Shown: positions 19,988-30,967 of the stretch, one piece after another
Layout: each line of letters starts with the position of its first letter
Position numbering within the stretch: position 1 is the first letter of the stretch
DNA from: Golubevia sp. BC0850
Lineage: Eukaryota > Basidiomycota > Exobasidiomycetes > Golubeviales > Golubeviaceae
NCBI GenBank assembly: GCA_012976225.1
Contig: JAAVVG010000012.1
Location: forward strand, 620,001 to 684,000
Length of the DNA stretch: 64,000 nt
Direction: 5' to 3'
Made by a program: the position numbers and the translations under genes
The notes under the pieces: model-generated
Database searches by the model: none
What the model saw: the letters and a program-made list of their open reading frames with translations, nothing else
What the model was told of the DNA's origin: nothing

Positions 19988-22649
19988 ATGTTCAAAACTT
20001 CTTCTTCAATAATTTTCACTTCTTTTCTCTCCAGAAGAACGTTTGTAATTCCTTCCTTCTCTTCTCTTCCTCTATCCAAAACTTCAACTTCAACTTCTCA
20101 CTCCACCTTCAACCTCTCACCAGGACCGACATTCATTCGAAGTATGACGATTCAAGTTCCGCTTTACTCTGCCATTTCCAATCCATCTTCTCAATCTTCT
20201 CTTCCTCTGAGTACGACCAGTGATTCTAACTCTTTGGATGATTTCTTAACTTCAACTTCGAAGCCTTCAAATCCTTTAACTTTACAAGTTCCCGACAATG
20301 TCAAGCCTTTCAATGCAAAGCCTGATAACAAGGCGATGCTGGAAAAAGTCGCAAGAGATTTCAGAACTGATACTATCACTGTACCAACCGAAGAAATGAT
20401 TGCAGCTATGGCGGATGCTAGTAGAGGTGATGACGTTTATGAGGTGAGTCACTAAATTGAAGATATAGCATGGCTGGTTGGTGGTGTTCGACCGTATAGA
20501 TCAAGGAGGAAGTAGCGAAGAAGAAGAAGGGGTGGAAGGCTTGGTGGTGAAGGAAGAACAACACTTTTGGATAGGCCCTCTCTACCATACTCTCGTTCTA
20601 AGAAAGTCATTTCAGTAACAGTGTTATGAATCTCGTCCTCTTTGTAGAATCAATCAGAACCTGGAAGACATCCTCCCGTCAAGTGACGCCTTCGGAGGTC
20701 CTATTACATTACTTCCTGATCTCTCTCAAGCTACCGTGACATCACAGTGGATGACAAGATCGAAGCCAAGGGATCAGAGTTGACGAAGATTCAGAGAACA
20801 GGCTGCCGAACGATGCCAGGAAAGGATCGAAAGTGGGAGGTGGAAGGTTCAGTGGGTAACACTTGCCATTTCGAAATCGAGATGGAAGATCACACCAAGC
20901 TCTATAGTGCCAGTCTCGTCACGTCAAGTACTGAAAGGTTATCAAAACTATCAGAGAACTTATTTCCTGTCAGTTGGGCTAGAAAAGCTTGGGATTTTTG
21001 CTCCTAACCCTAACTTTTGGATACCTGATTCCAAAATTGATCTGCTCTAGCTAGAGACCTCCGAGACCGTGCTACGCGCATCAAAATTCCGAGGTAGAAA
21101 AGCCAGACTTCAGATTGAAACTTTCTTAGTTAGAGGGCTGTTTCTGGTTAGAAGTAAACGCAACAGCAGAGAGGGATTGGATAGAAAGTCACCTCTCAGT
21201 TTACCGTTGCTGATCATCCTCATTTCTTACTCCAATTTTCGAACAGGAAGACGAAGCGACCAATGCATTCCAAGCTGAGATTGGTGAGCATACATTCATC
21301 TGGAGAACTTCATATCCTCTTGATCATCTTCTAACCTCCCATCTTTCCCTCTCCATTTTCTCTCAGCAAATCTAACCGGAAAAGAAGCCGCACTTTTCGT
21401 GGTTTCAGGAACTCTTTCAAACCAGTTGGCAATTCGAGCATGGTTACAACAACCACCTTATTCAATTCTCTGTGATGAACGTTGTCACATTCATCGTTAC
21501 GAAGCAGGTGGAGTTGCTTTCCATTCCTCAGCAACTTCCCAACTAATCTCTCCCAAGAACTCCCATCATTTAACTTGGGACCATGACATCTCTCCAAATC
21601 TAATCAGAGGAAATAACATTCACACAGCTCCAACTTCTTTAATCTGTTTAGAAAACACCTTGAATGGTTTAGTATTCCCTCAAGAAGAAATTGTCAAGAT
21701 CAAGGATCAATTAGATGTTGAGAATAAGGAGTTAAATGAAGATGGAGAAAAAAAGTCTGAAAGTGAGAAGGTTAAATTACATTTGGATGGAGCTAGGATT
21801 TGGAATGTAGCAGCTGAAAAAGGAATGAGTTTGAAACAGCTTTGTGACCCTTTTGATAGTGTTAGTTTGTGTTTGTCTAAAGGTTTGGGAGCTCCTATTG
21901 GAAGGTGAGTTAAGCTTGCTCTTTTTTGATCGTCTCTCAGATCTCTTCGCCTCGCTTATCCCTCCTGCTCCCTTGCCTTCACCTTTTAAACTCTCTTTCG
22001 TCCCTTCAGTATCTTGGTAGGACCAAAGAAATTCATTCGAAAAGTCAAACATTTCCGTAAACTGTTTGGAGCTGGTACAAGACAGACTGGACCTTTGGTG
22101 GCAGCAGCTAGAACTGCGGTTTTGGACCACTTCCCTAAATTAGCTATGACTCATCAATTGGCCAAGTATTTGGAAAGAGAGATGAGGAAGGTCGGAGTCG
22201 ATATCTTGAGTCCTGCTGAGACTAGCATGGTGAGTACAGGAAGGGAGAGAGAGACTCATTCTCAGAACGCTGGAAAGAGTCCCTTTAACAGAATGCTTGA
22301 GAACGTTTGAGTGACTCTCCTTCTACCCTCTCTCGACTCGCAGTTTTTCATCGATCCAACTTCAGCAGGTTTCACCTCTGAAGCTCTACAAGAAAGAGCT
22401 TCGAAATTACCGAATCCTATCACTCTTGGGATCTCAAGGTTCGTGATTCATCATCAAATTCGAAAAGAAGCGATTCTGGACTTGGTGGAATTGGTCAAAG
22501 CGATGGCTGAAGAAGCCAGGGAAAGCGAAGAAGGAAGGAAGATGATTGAGGAGAAGAAAAGACAGAAATTGGCAATGGGATTTGGAGGTGGAGTCAAATC
22601 AGAAAGCGAGGGAATGAAGAACATGTACGATGGTGGGAAGAGGATTTAA
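19988..22649 (+). CDS. GLY1: Low-specificity L-threonine aldolase
   Basis: PLP enzyme that cleaves threonine to glycine and acetaldehyde. Exons 19988-20443, 21247-21283, 21367-21904, 22010-22229 and 22344-22649 give 518 residues. The core begins ARDFRTDTITVPTEEM and ASRGDDVYE, then EDEATNAFQAEI, TGKEAALFVVSGTLSNQLAI, HIHRYEAGG, HLDGARIWN and SLCLSKGLGAPIGS, where the lysine is the expected PLP Schiff-base residue. RKLFGAGTRQTGP follows. A Ser/Arg-rich N-terminus (MFKTSSSIIFTSFLSRRTF) resembles a mitochondrial presequence; a second Met (MTIQVPLY, 20143) could give a cytosolic form. The exon before the first intron ends GAG|GTGAGT. Intron 1 is 803 nt, far longer than the others, while exon 2 is only 37 nt. 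Confidence 0.9.
20444..21246 (+). other. Oversized 803-nt first intron of GLY1
   Basis: Other introns of this gene are 80-115 nt. The insert contains an open frame (20747-21007, hydrophilic, KDRKWEVEGSVGN and FEIEMEDHTKLYSASLVTSS) with no family I recognise, and a second at 21069-21278. No terminal inverted repeats were evident by eye. It may be an old insertion or an unrecognised nested gene. Confidence 0.45.
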
Positions 22650-23199
22650 GGGCTGATGGAGAAGAAATGTTTTTCCTTTTCGGTGTGCTGATGAACATAG
22701 AAATGGATCTCCAGTTTCACAGGTTGACGAAAAGTGCGATACTGAATCAAAAGTTTTGTACTACAAACTGCGCTTTGGTCACTTTGCTGAGACGGATTTT
22801 GACAACAGAGACCGATTCAAGAACTGCAATCTGGAGGCCTTCTGAGCTCAATTCATCCTGGACTAAAGAAATGCTTAAATTCCCTTCCAATTCAAGTTGA
22901 CTTGCTCAGACGACTAGGTGAGACGATCGAGATTGCTGAGAGGCAACGACATCTCTTGGCTCCTCTTCCTCGAATGCTCCTACTTCAGAGACCTTCGACT
23001 CGCAGGAAGCAACACCAAAAGGAATCAAAAGAGGAACCGTACCACTAGTCATGAAGCTTCGAGACTCTGTAGTGAGGAAGGAGAGAGTTTTCAATGAAAA
23101 GTGAGCACTCCTGCGCTCCTGATTGCCAGCTGGGATCCATCTCCAGCTTCCTGCTGATGCTGCTGATACCTCGACGCCTCCTTCTGGAGAGAAACAAAT
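22650..23199. other. GLY1 3' region, no supported gene
   Basis: Terminator region of GLY1 and approach to the duplicated unit. Frames on both strands (22667-22900 plus, 23268-22906 minus) lack recognisable features. Confidence 0.35.
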
Positions 23200-23369
23200 C
23201 AGACTTGAGTTACAAAGTACCACCTCCCACCAAATACACTCTTCTGTCTGGACTGGATAACGGCTCAAACGAGGATGGAACTTCGAGATCCCCTGAGGAA
23301 GCAGCTCTTCAAATCTTGAAAGAAGACACCGTTTCAGTTTTATGGAATCATTTTCTCACTCCGGAATAA
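23200..23369 (+). other. Side ORF of the duplicated unit, copy 1 (function unknown)
   Basis: A C-terminal coding fragment reads GLDNGSNEDGTSRSPEEAAL, then QILKEDTV and a TAA at 23367-23369. A clear relative lies on minus at 53055-53240 (LDLGSNKDGTSRSTESEALQ, then ILKEDTV). Both sit about 200-300 nt past the 3' end of a family B gene and point towards it. The frame upstream (from 23094) does not obviously match the other copy, so only about 50 residues are conserved. No known domain. Confidence 0.55.
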
Positions 23370-23579
23370 ATATTGTCACTCGATTCAGACGTTACTTGGA
23401 TTCTCAACTTCTTTTCCTTTTCTTCTATTCTCATCCAGACTTCATTTCCTTCTCTTCTATTCCCATCGCAATGGTATTGCTATCTCCTAATGATCTCCCT
23501 CGTTAGGAGGCGCTGTTGAGATAGGTTGAAAGACGCAGCAGAAGCGTAGAAGCCTAAATCCATTTCCAATCTATTCCAA

Positions 23580-25306
23580 TTAGCTCTCTCTTGAAGTAAC
23601 CCAGATCTCAAAATGAGAGACAATCACATTGAGGGTGAGGCAGCTTTCTCCCTTGCATTTGTCACCAGCTGATCGAGGAAGAACAAAGATGTGAGAAATG
23701 ACAATGTCATTCAGGGATCTAGAACGACGTGAAGCTCGTTGATTGCCAGTTCAGTTGCTCTTTTGTCAGTGTGTACTCACGAATTGCTCTATGCTTTAAA
23801 AGTTGCAACAACACTCTTCCACTGGTAAACATCTCCAACTCTTGCAATGCTTTTTTTTCCTCGGCCCGTAGTCTCAAGTTCCTTGGAGAGACAGCTTCTC
23901 TATACGATTGATCCCAGCAACTCGTCGGAACTGCCACTATTTTGAGATTTGGAACATTTCTCGATCCTAGGAGTTGTCCAAACAACACTTCTTCTTGGAC
24001 TTCTCCAACCTGAGGTCTGGAATCCTCGAACAGGAAGTAAGTGAGGTAAATGACATTGAGACTTGAAGGAAGCTGCTGTTGAGGTTTTGCTGCAAGATGA
24101 GCTAAAGAGGAGTAACCAAGACACAGCAGTTTAAGAGTCTTAAAGACACCGTCGTCTGCAGATTGAGCATCTAGAGAAGCATCAAACCCTAAAACTCTAA
24201 GATGCTTCAAGCTCCCCTGCAAACTCTCTAGTGTCGACAAAGCTGCTGAAAACGGCTGAGATATGTCGTTCTCCCTTCGTTCCCCTTTGCTGATGATCTC
24301 TAAAAAACGGAGTCCGTTCGTCACCCCAAGAAAGTTGCTGATAACGTTTCCCTTCCTACTTCCTGACCTCCAACTGCTTCCGCTTTCCCATCCCATGCAC
24401 CACCAAGTACTCCTATCTGATTGGTCCCACTTGAAGGAGACTCCGATAGCCAGATCTCTAACATTTGATGTCCCAGCAAAAGCCTCGTGATGCTCTTCTA
24501 GGAACCTGCATTCCATTGTCGAAACATCGAAATCAAGGATGGCTTGATGTAGATGAGGACAGAAGCAGAGTAACCAGACGCCCTTGGTGGCAGAACTAGA
24601 TTGATATCCCTTTCTTCCTCTTCCTAAATGAGCTTGCTTGAGAGAATTGACCGGAAAGAGAGTGGGGTCTCTCTTCCTTCAACTCGGTCTACCAGTGGCA
24701 GCTCCTCTATTCCTGGACCACCAAAAAGCACTAGCACTTGAAGTCCTCTCACTCTGCTGAACAAAGTGTTTACTGTATTTTCCTTGGCTCTTTCTCGGTA
24801 GTACTGACGGTCTGAGCGAGGGACTGCTTTGTAAGAGCTATACTGCTTGGAAGTTGAAGAGACAAGCGAGTCGAGTTGAGATAGTGGAATTTGAACTTGA
24901 TTCTCGGCTTCGATCTTCGAACGGAACAAAGTAAGATGTTCGATATGTTCACCAGCTTGAACTTCTCTTTAGAGAAAGCAGTGATGTGACACATTTTGAG
25001 AGTGACGCTCCTTAGAAGGCATGAGTAGAAAGCTCGATAACCAAGCCTGGACGTCATAGACAGAGCTAGGAGCGCTGAATCTCGTGATCTGTTGAAGAGG
25101 AGATAGAGAAGAGGAAGTACCATTGTCAGCCAGAAGAGAGGGTTTCATTCCAGCAAAAGAGAGAAAGGTAGAACTCACTTCCTTGCTTGAAACTTTTCTT
25201 CTACATTCGTCCAGCTTCTGATTACTTCCACTACATGTTCCGCTACCTCTTGTGGAAGATTGTTCAAGTTCGGAGGAATTGAATGGGGAGCTGCGATTTG
25301 ATCCAT
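23580..25306 (-). pseudogene. F-box/LRR-like protein, family B copy 1 (frame-broken)
   Basis: Start MDQIAAPHSIPPNLNN (25306), then LPQEVAEHVVEVIRSWTNVE. Exon 1 ends AA|GTGAGT near 25178. Exon 2 opens SRDSALLALSMTSRLGYRAF, YSCLLRSVTLK, the second half of an F-box-like fold. Later LRR-like text includes VRGLQVLVLFGGPGIEELPL, STLESLQGSLKHLRVLGFD and NVPNLKIVAVPTSCWDQSY. The last exon (near 23662-23580) codes GDKCKGESCL. Compared with the 51 kb copy, a stretch of about 17 nt is missing after CHITAFS and a base is missing after ETPLSF (CGG where the relative has CTGG). The usual TAG stop after SHFEI reads TGG and runs on to a TAA. The long 24516-23719 frame (265 codons) remains intact, so expression of part is possible. 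Confidence 0.65.
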
Positions 25307-25394
25307 GTTGAAAGAACGATGTGATGTTACGGAAGCAAGATTTAGAAAAGCATCTTCTTCCGTAACTTCAGTTACTTCACATCGTTTCTTCAAC
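25307..25394. promoter_or_regulatory. Shared palindromic leader between two divergent family B genes
   Basis: The 88 nt between the two start codons form an imperfect inverted repeat. Each arm, read towards its ATG, has TTCCGTAA, then CACATCGTT, then TTTCAAC or CTTCAAC directly before ATG. The plus-side arm carries an extra partial repeat (AACTTCAGTTACTTCACATC). The 51 kb copy has the same elements in the same order (51016-51053). Conservation suggests a core promoter or leader signal; function is inferred. Confidence 0.6.
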
Positions 25395-27094
25395 ATGGGC
25401 CAAACCACAGGAGACGATTCAGTTTCCCCAAACCTAGGTACTCTACCACAAGAGGTAGCAGAACAAGTGGTTGAAGTAATCAGAAGTTGGACGAATGTGG
25501 AAGAAGATACTTCTCTCTATGCTGCACGGAAGTGAGTTCTACCTACCTTCCTTCTGATTCTATGATGCTCTCTTCCTACTAACTTTCTCTCACCTTGCTG
25601 TATTCTCTTCAAAAGATCACGAGACTCCGTGCTTCTAGCTCTGTCTATGACGTCCAGGCTTGGTTATCGAGCTTTCTACTCATGCCTTCTGAGAAGCATC
25701 ACTCTCAAACCATGCCACATCACTGCTTTCTCTCAAGTTCTGGAAAGAGACCTCGAGGCTGGAGAACAGATCCAACATCTCATCTTCTCTCTCTCAGGGA
25801 TCGCCTCTGAGAATCAAGTTTCAATTCCTCTCTCTCTCAACTCGACTCATTGGTCTCTTCGACTTCTAAGCAGTATAGCTCTTACAAGGAAGTGTCTCGT
25901 TTAGAGAAGCAGTATTACCGAGATAGAGTGAGGGGAATTATATAGAATCGTCTGTTCGGAAGAGTCAGAGGACTGCAGATATTGGTTTTTGGTCCTGTAG
26001 AGATATTGGAACTGCCTTTGGTTGAGCGAGTGGAAGAGATAGTGATCCCCTTCTCCTTCTTCATCAATTCTCTCAAGCAGCTTCAAATCGACAGAGGAGT
26101 GAATCCCGGTGGCACTCTTTCTGCGAACAAAGCCGTTTGGTTACTCTGCTTCTGTCCTCTTCTACGTCAAGCTACGCTCCAATTTTCAATCTCGACGAAG
26201 TCAGAGCGGTTTCTGAAAGGGCACCACGAATCTTTCAAGGGCTTATCGATCATCTTCGACCTCGCTATCGGAATTGAATTCATTTACGGTTCGTCAAATC
26301 CAAGTATATGGTGGGGATTAGATTGGGAAAATAGAATGAGTTGGACGACAGGGAGCAGAGGTCGAACGCTCTTCTCAACTTTCTCTCGGTAAAGAACAAG
26401 CTTTATTCTCTGGAGATCTTAGTTGGTGGCGATAGAAGAAGAGAAGGTGACTTATCTCAGCAGGATTCAGGAGCTCTATCGAACCTAGAAAGTTCGCAGG
26501 AGAGCTTGAAGCATCTTAGACTTTTGGGCTTGACGCTTCTCTAGAGGTATCCTCAGCAGATTATAATCTTTTTCAAACATCAAAGCTCCTTTGTCTTGAT
26601 TATAACTCTCTTGGCCATCTCGCAACAAATTCTCAACAGCAGCTCCCCTCAAGTCTCAATGTCATCTACTTGCCTAAATATTCCTTTGACGAGTCCAAGC
26701 CTCAAACTGGAGATTTGCAAGAAGAAACCTTTTTAAAGCATATGTTGTCGTCGAGTGACATTAGAAATCTCAAAATAGTGGCGGTTCCGATGGGTTCCTG
26801 GAATTCGGAATGCGTGGAAGCTGTCTCACCCAGAATCAGGGGACTTTGGGCGGGGAAAAGAAAGCTGCCACAAGAGCTTGAGATGTTTACCAGCCGAAGA
26901 GTGATGTTGCAACTTCTGAACCCGAGAGAGATTGGTGAGTACCTCCGCAGAAGTGGCTGGCTTGATGAGCCGTCTCTTTTCGCCTCTTGCTGACATGTGT
27001 CTCTGTCATTGTTCTTTCAACCTCAGCTGGAGACAATTCCAAAGGAGAGAGCTGTCTCTCTGTCCAAGTAAGAATTTCTCCTTTCGAGCTCTAG
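25395..27094 (+). pseudogene. F-box/LRR-like protein, family B copy 2 (frame-broken)
   Basis: Start MGQTTGDDSVSPNLGTLPQE, then VAEQVVEVIRSWTNVEED. The intron sits at the same codon phase as in copy 1 (AA|GTGAGT 25532, AAAG|ATC 25616). Exon 2 codes SRDSVLLALSMTSRLGYRAF and CHITAFSQVLERDLEAGEQI. The frame shifts near 25850, and after an in-frame TAG near 25945 the homologous frame resumes with GRVRGLQILVFG, ELPLVERVEEIVIPFSFFIN and LCFCPLLRQATLQFSIST. Another shift near 26390 and one near 26540 follow, then LPSSLNVIYLPKYSFDESKP, NLKIVAVPMGSWNSECVEAV and a terminal exon GDNSKGESCLS ending FEL at 27094. It is divergent from copy 1. At least four interruptions relative to the family pattern make a functional full-length product unlikely. 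Confidence 0.65.
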
Positions 27095-27817
27095 CTCAAC
27101 AGAAAGTGCCTCAAGACTGGCGCAGGACGATCACGAGAGCAAAAAGAGAAGGAAAGAGAAGAAGGGCAAGGAGAGGAAATCCTTAAGGTTAAGACGTAGC
27201 TCCCAAAATGTGCTTGACAATTGAAGATTTGGATGATTAGGTGTGTGACTGAGTCGATTTCGAATTTTATGACTTGAGCCGTATTCCCACCTAGAAATTG
27301 GAACGAGCTCCAAGCACAGCCAGAGAACGATTCTGGATTGAAGCAATTTCACATTTCTACTCTCTTCTCCCGATATTGTTGTTCTCTTCTGCTTCCGAAT
27401 TGCAAACCCCAATAATTGCAGTGGTGGCCGGCATCGAAGCGAGTTCTCAAGTCGGTGTGTACGAGAACCTACCTGGCTTATTTCTCTATCTCAACTCTTG
27501 AACGCTTGAACCCTAAAGAGAGTCCCAGAATTTTCGCTCTTCACCCTATCAATCGTGTCCTATCGGCTTCTCCAGTTGAATGCCCGACACCGACTGTTTC
27601 CTTTTTTACCGACAGCTTTCTTGTTTGCCGACTGTTCTTGTTTCATGCTTCTCTCCTTCTTTTCCGCATCGAGAAAATCCATGTAGATTCGATCCATCAC
27701 TTTCTGAGTACCAGAGATACTAGCTCTCCAACGAGATCAAGCATGTTGTTATCAGAAATTGAAATACACTCTAAAGAATCATGCCTTCTTAAGATCGCAG
27801 AGCAACAAGGCAGCAGC
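27095..27817. other. Intergenic, nothing recognised
   Basis: Spacer between the family B relic (+) and the 3' end of ROK1 (-). Plus frames through 27298-28040 overlap the ROK1 3' exon on the other strand and are leucine-rich without domains. Confidence 0.35.
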
Positions 27818-30576
27818 CTACGCTTTACCCTTACCCTTTCCTGTTTCCACCTCACCTATCTTTCCCTCCTTGAGCTTCCTCTTCTTGCTAGCCTCGATCA
27901 TCTCTCTTCTGTTGTTGGCCAGCTTCCTACCGACTCCGCTGGTTCCAGCAGCACTCTTGATGTCTCGTCTCTCGATTGGACTTTGCTTCAATTTCTTCTT
28001 CTGGTTCTTTGAAGCTTTTGGTAGATCTAGTAGATATTGAGGTAGTTTGTCTAGCGAACTTGAAGTCGAAGAGGTGGCTGATTGCTTGATTACATTAATA
28101 ACACTGTTTGGATGAGAAGAGAGAGAAGATGAGGGTGACATCAAATGTATGCTGCGAACCGCACCAGGTTTCCCTTCCAATCTGGTCTAAAGTTTTCAAT
28201 TCAGCTCTTCGATACTCACGTCTTTAAATATGGAGCATCGTCCTTGGTGAAAAATGTGATGGCCAATCCTTTCCTTCCAGCTCTACCAGTTCTACCAATT
28301 CTATGAACATAACTTTGTAAAGTCTGAGGGAAATCATAATTGATAACCAAATTAACACCCTTGAAATCGATTCCTCTAGCCAACAACTCCGTACAAATCA
28401 GAATCCAAATTTCACCCTTCTTGAACTTCTCTATAATCTGTTCTCTCTGAAGTTTTGGTCTTTCGGAATGAATGACATCGACATGTAAACCATCGTAAAT
28501 AATCTCATTGAAGAGTTGTTTTGCTCTTTCAATAGATTGACAGAAGATTAAAACTGGAGGTTTGATTTCACCAGCTTGAATTAATGATTTGAGAGCATGG
28601 ATCTTTCCATCTTCACTTCCACAGAATTCAACTCTCTGTTCAATATTTTCCGTTACTCCATCTTTCTTTCCGACGATTATTCTACATTCATCCAACATGA
28701 ATGTTTTTGCCATTTCTTCAACTCCTGCTGGAAGAGTTGCAGAGAATAAAGCTTTCCTCAAATTAGGATTTGAACAAGCTGACAAAATTCCATCGGTTTG
28801 TTCTAAGAACCCTTGCTCCAGTAATCTGTCTCCTTCGTCAAGAACTAATCTCTCAACATTCTTCAGATCTAGTTCTTCAGTTTCTAAAGCATGAACTAGT
28901 CTCATTGGGGTTGTGATTAGAATGTCGAACTTTTCCCTTATTTTTGGATCTTGTTTCAAAATACTTTCTCTTGCTTTAGTCAATACGCAGATTTTCCATT
29001 TACGACCTGCTGATAGTTTCTTGGCTTGCTCATAAATCTGCTGAGCTAGTTCTCGAGTGGGTGAAACGATCAAGGCTCGGAAACCAGAGGAAGATGGAGC
29101 TTTGAGATGATGAAAGATTGGAAGGAGGAAGGCTAGAGTCTTTCCTGAACCTGTTGGAGCGGCGGCTAGAAGATCTCGATTCTATGAGATGGGAAGAAAG
29201 AGTAATAGAACGGCGAGGGAGAGGGAGAAGTGAGAATGAGAGCTGGCGAGTTCTCTTTGCTTCAAGTGAAGAGAACCTTTTCTGTCCTCTGATTCCTTTC
29301 TAGATTTCCCATCGAATGGCTTCTTTTGACGATGAACAACAGTCTGGGGTTCTTGGGCGACTCACATTCATCATGACTCCCATAGCTCCCCTCTGAATTG
29401 GAGTCGGCTGATCCCAACCACATTTCTGAAGATTGGCATACAAGCTTTTGCTCACTCCAAACCTGTTCTCCAGTTCATCCCATGAAGCTAGTGGCATAGG
29501 AACGTCAGTTCCAGTGAGTTTGAGCTGATGAGTCTTGAGAAATGAAGGTAGATTTGCTGGAGTTAGAGGTTGGATTGGTTCTGTTGTATGGAAAGAGGTA
29601 AGGAGAAGGATAATGATGAGCTGAAGTGAATTTTAGAAAACTGAACTAGGTACCAGATCCCTCATACCAAACCTGGGAGATGTCAAAAATCGAAGAGGAG
29701 AGAAGGGAGACAAGGTCTGACTCGGAGCTTGCACATCGAGTGTTTTCATTCCAGGAAGAAGTTGACTTCTGTAAGAATGTTCAGGAAAGCAGAACTTAAA
29801 CTGGGAACGTATTTCGATCCAATGAGAAGAAAATGGTTCTCCACTCCCAAAGATTCTTCTGCAAAAGCCAGACTCCCTTGAAATCACCTCCAGAGCTTAA
29901 ATTTCAAAATGAGAGAGTCAACTTATCCAATAGAGAAGCAAGAAATGGAAGGGGATGATACTTCGAAGACTACCAGAAGTACGGCTCCTCCTTCATTTCC
30001 AAGGCACCTCAAGAGTCCATCCTTCCCTTTGCTAGGTCCAGACAGGGCCTCGAATGCAATCTGATGATGTATCAACATCTCAGTCCATGTAATGGACTCA
30101 AGAGAAGGAACATCAGGATTCCTAGAGTCAATCCAGGCCAAGACGTATCCCAACCAATCTTGTTCCCAATCTCCATATCCTCGACTCTCGAAGTTGTGTC
30201 AAATAGAGCAACCTAGAGCGGCTTCATATTACCTGGCCAACGTCACAATCTGTACATGGATTGTGTACTCACCATTGGCTCTCTTCCTCTTTCTATCCTT
30301 CTCCTCCTTTGCTTTTCCCTTTCCCTTGGGATCCGCTCCATCCAGTTTCTGTTCTCCTGCTCCCACGGAAAAAAAGTCTAAGCTACTTGGGATGATCATC
30401 TTTTGTTTATTAGTTGAGGAAGAGGTTGAAGCAACTTGCTGTTCTGAATCTGAAGCAGAATCATCTTCTGACTGTGACTGCTTGGATTGCTTTGAGTTGA
30501 AAAGATTGAAATCATCCTTGAATCTTTTCTTGTCGAATTTCGCACCTCCAGTTGAAAGTGTTTTGAAAATGTCCAT
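27818..30576 (-). CDS. ROK1: DEAD-box RNA helicase, ribosome biogenesis (Rok1/DDX52)
   Basis: ATP-dependent RNA helicase for 40S pre-rRNA processing in the nucleolus. Exons 30576-30273, 29580-29366, 29181-28220 and 28103-27818 give 588 residues. N-terminus MDIFKTLSTGGAKFDKKRFK and SLDFFSVGAGEQ match the Rok1/DDX52 start. Motifs in order: GWDQPTPIQRGA (Q motif), APTGSGKT (I), SPTREL (Ia), LVLDEGDRL (a DEGD variant of DEAD, as this subfamily tolerates), FSATLP (III), HSERPK-type region, LLARGIDFKGVNLVINYDFP (V) and YVHRIGRTGRAG (VI). The basic C-terminus is RRDIKSAAGTSGVGRKLANN then KKRKLKEGKIG. Splice phases close (AATG|GTGAGT to ACAG|AACCAA). Intron 1 (692 nt) is unusually long. Confidence 0.93.
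29581..30272 (-). other. Oversized 692-nt first intron of ROK1
   Basis: The other introns in this gene are about 116-184 nt. It holds open frames on minus (30153-29923, with GYVLAWIDSRNPDVPSLESI; 29887-29633) that match nothing I know. No end repeats were visible. Confidence 0.4.
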
Positions 30577-30689
30577 GATTGAATCAAAATGAGACGGAGA
30601 GAGGCAAGATGAGGCGGTGAGGCGGATGAGGATGGAAAGGAAAAAAATTGCTGACTAAGCAGCTGACTACTGTGGTACAGTGCAACTCG

Positions 30690-30964
30690 GTATACCTCTT
30701 CTTCCTCTCCCACTTTCCAACACTCCTTTCAGCAACTCTTCCAAGATTGAAAGTCCCGAACATGCCATTGGATCTCTTCCAAATCCAGCCGAGCTTTCCA
30801 CTCTGCTCCCTGTCCTTGCAAGAAAACAGAACGTCGAACCCGGGTCAGAAGTCGACGGAACCAGAATGGAATCCCTCAAGTCATTGATGGTCCCTGTGAA
30901 AGACTCAAGACCGGAAATGTTAGGCCAACACAAGAGCCTAGTAGCGGAAGTACTGAATGACATT
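30690..30964 (+). pseudogene. C-terminal fragment of an F-box-like family A gene
   Basis: The frame ending at 30964 reads ARKQNVEPGSEVDGTRMESL, then KSLMVPVKD and SLVAEVLNDI. It aligns with the family A C-terminus at 11345-11535 (ARRDNVEVGLEVEGIKMQPL, then KTLFMSTHI and RIVGDLVDKI) and less closely with the 37 kb copy (KVKAGLEVKGVRMTQIETVT). No F-box or LRR part precedes it, so it appears to be an orphan tail. It begins about 115 nt upstream of the ROK1 start, in the opposite orientation. Confidence 0.5.
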
Positions 30965-30967
30965 TAA

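Noticed and set aside
28589-28894. Plus-strand frame opposite the ROK1 helicase core
   Set aside because: Antisense shadow of conserved helicase motifs; no independent features.
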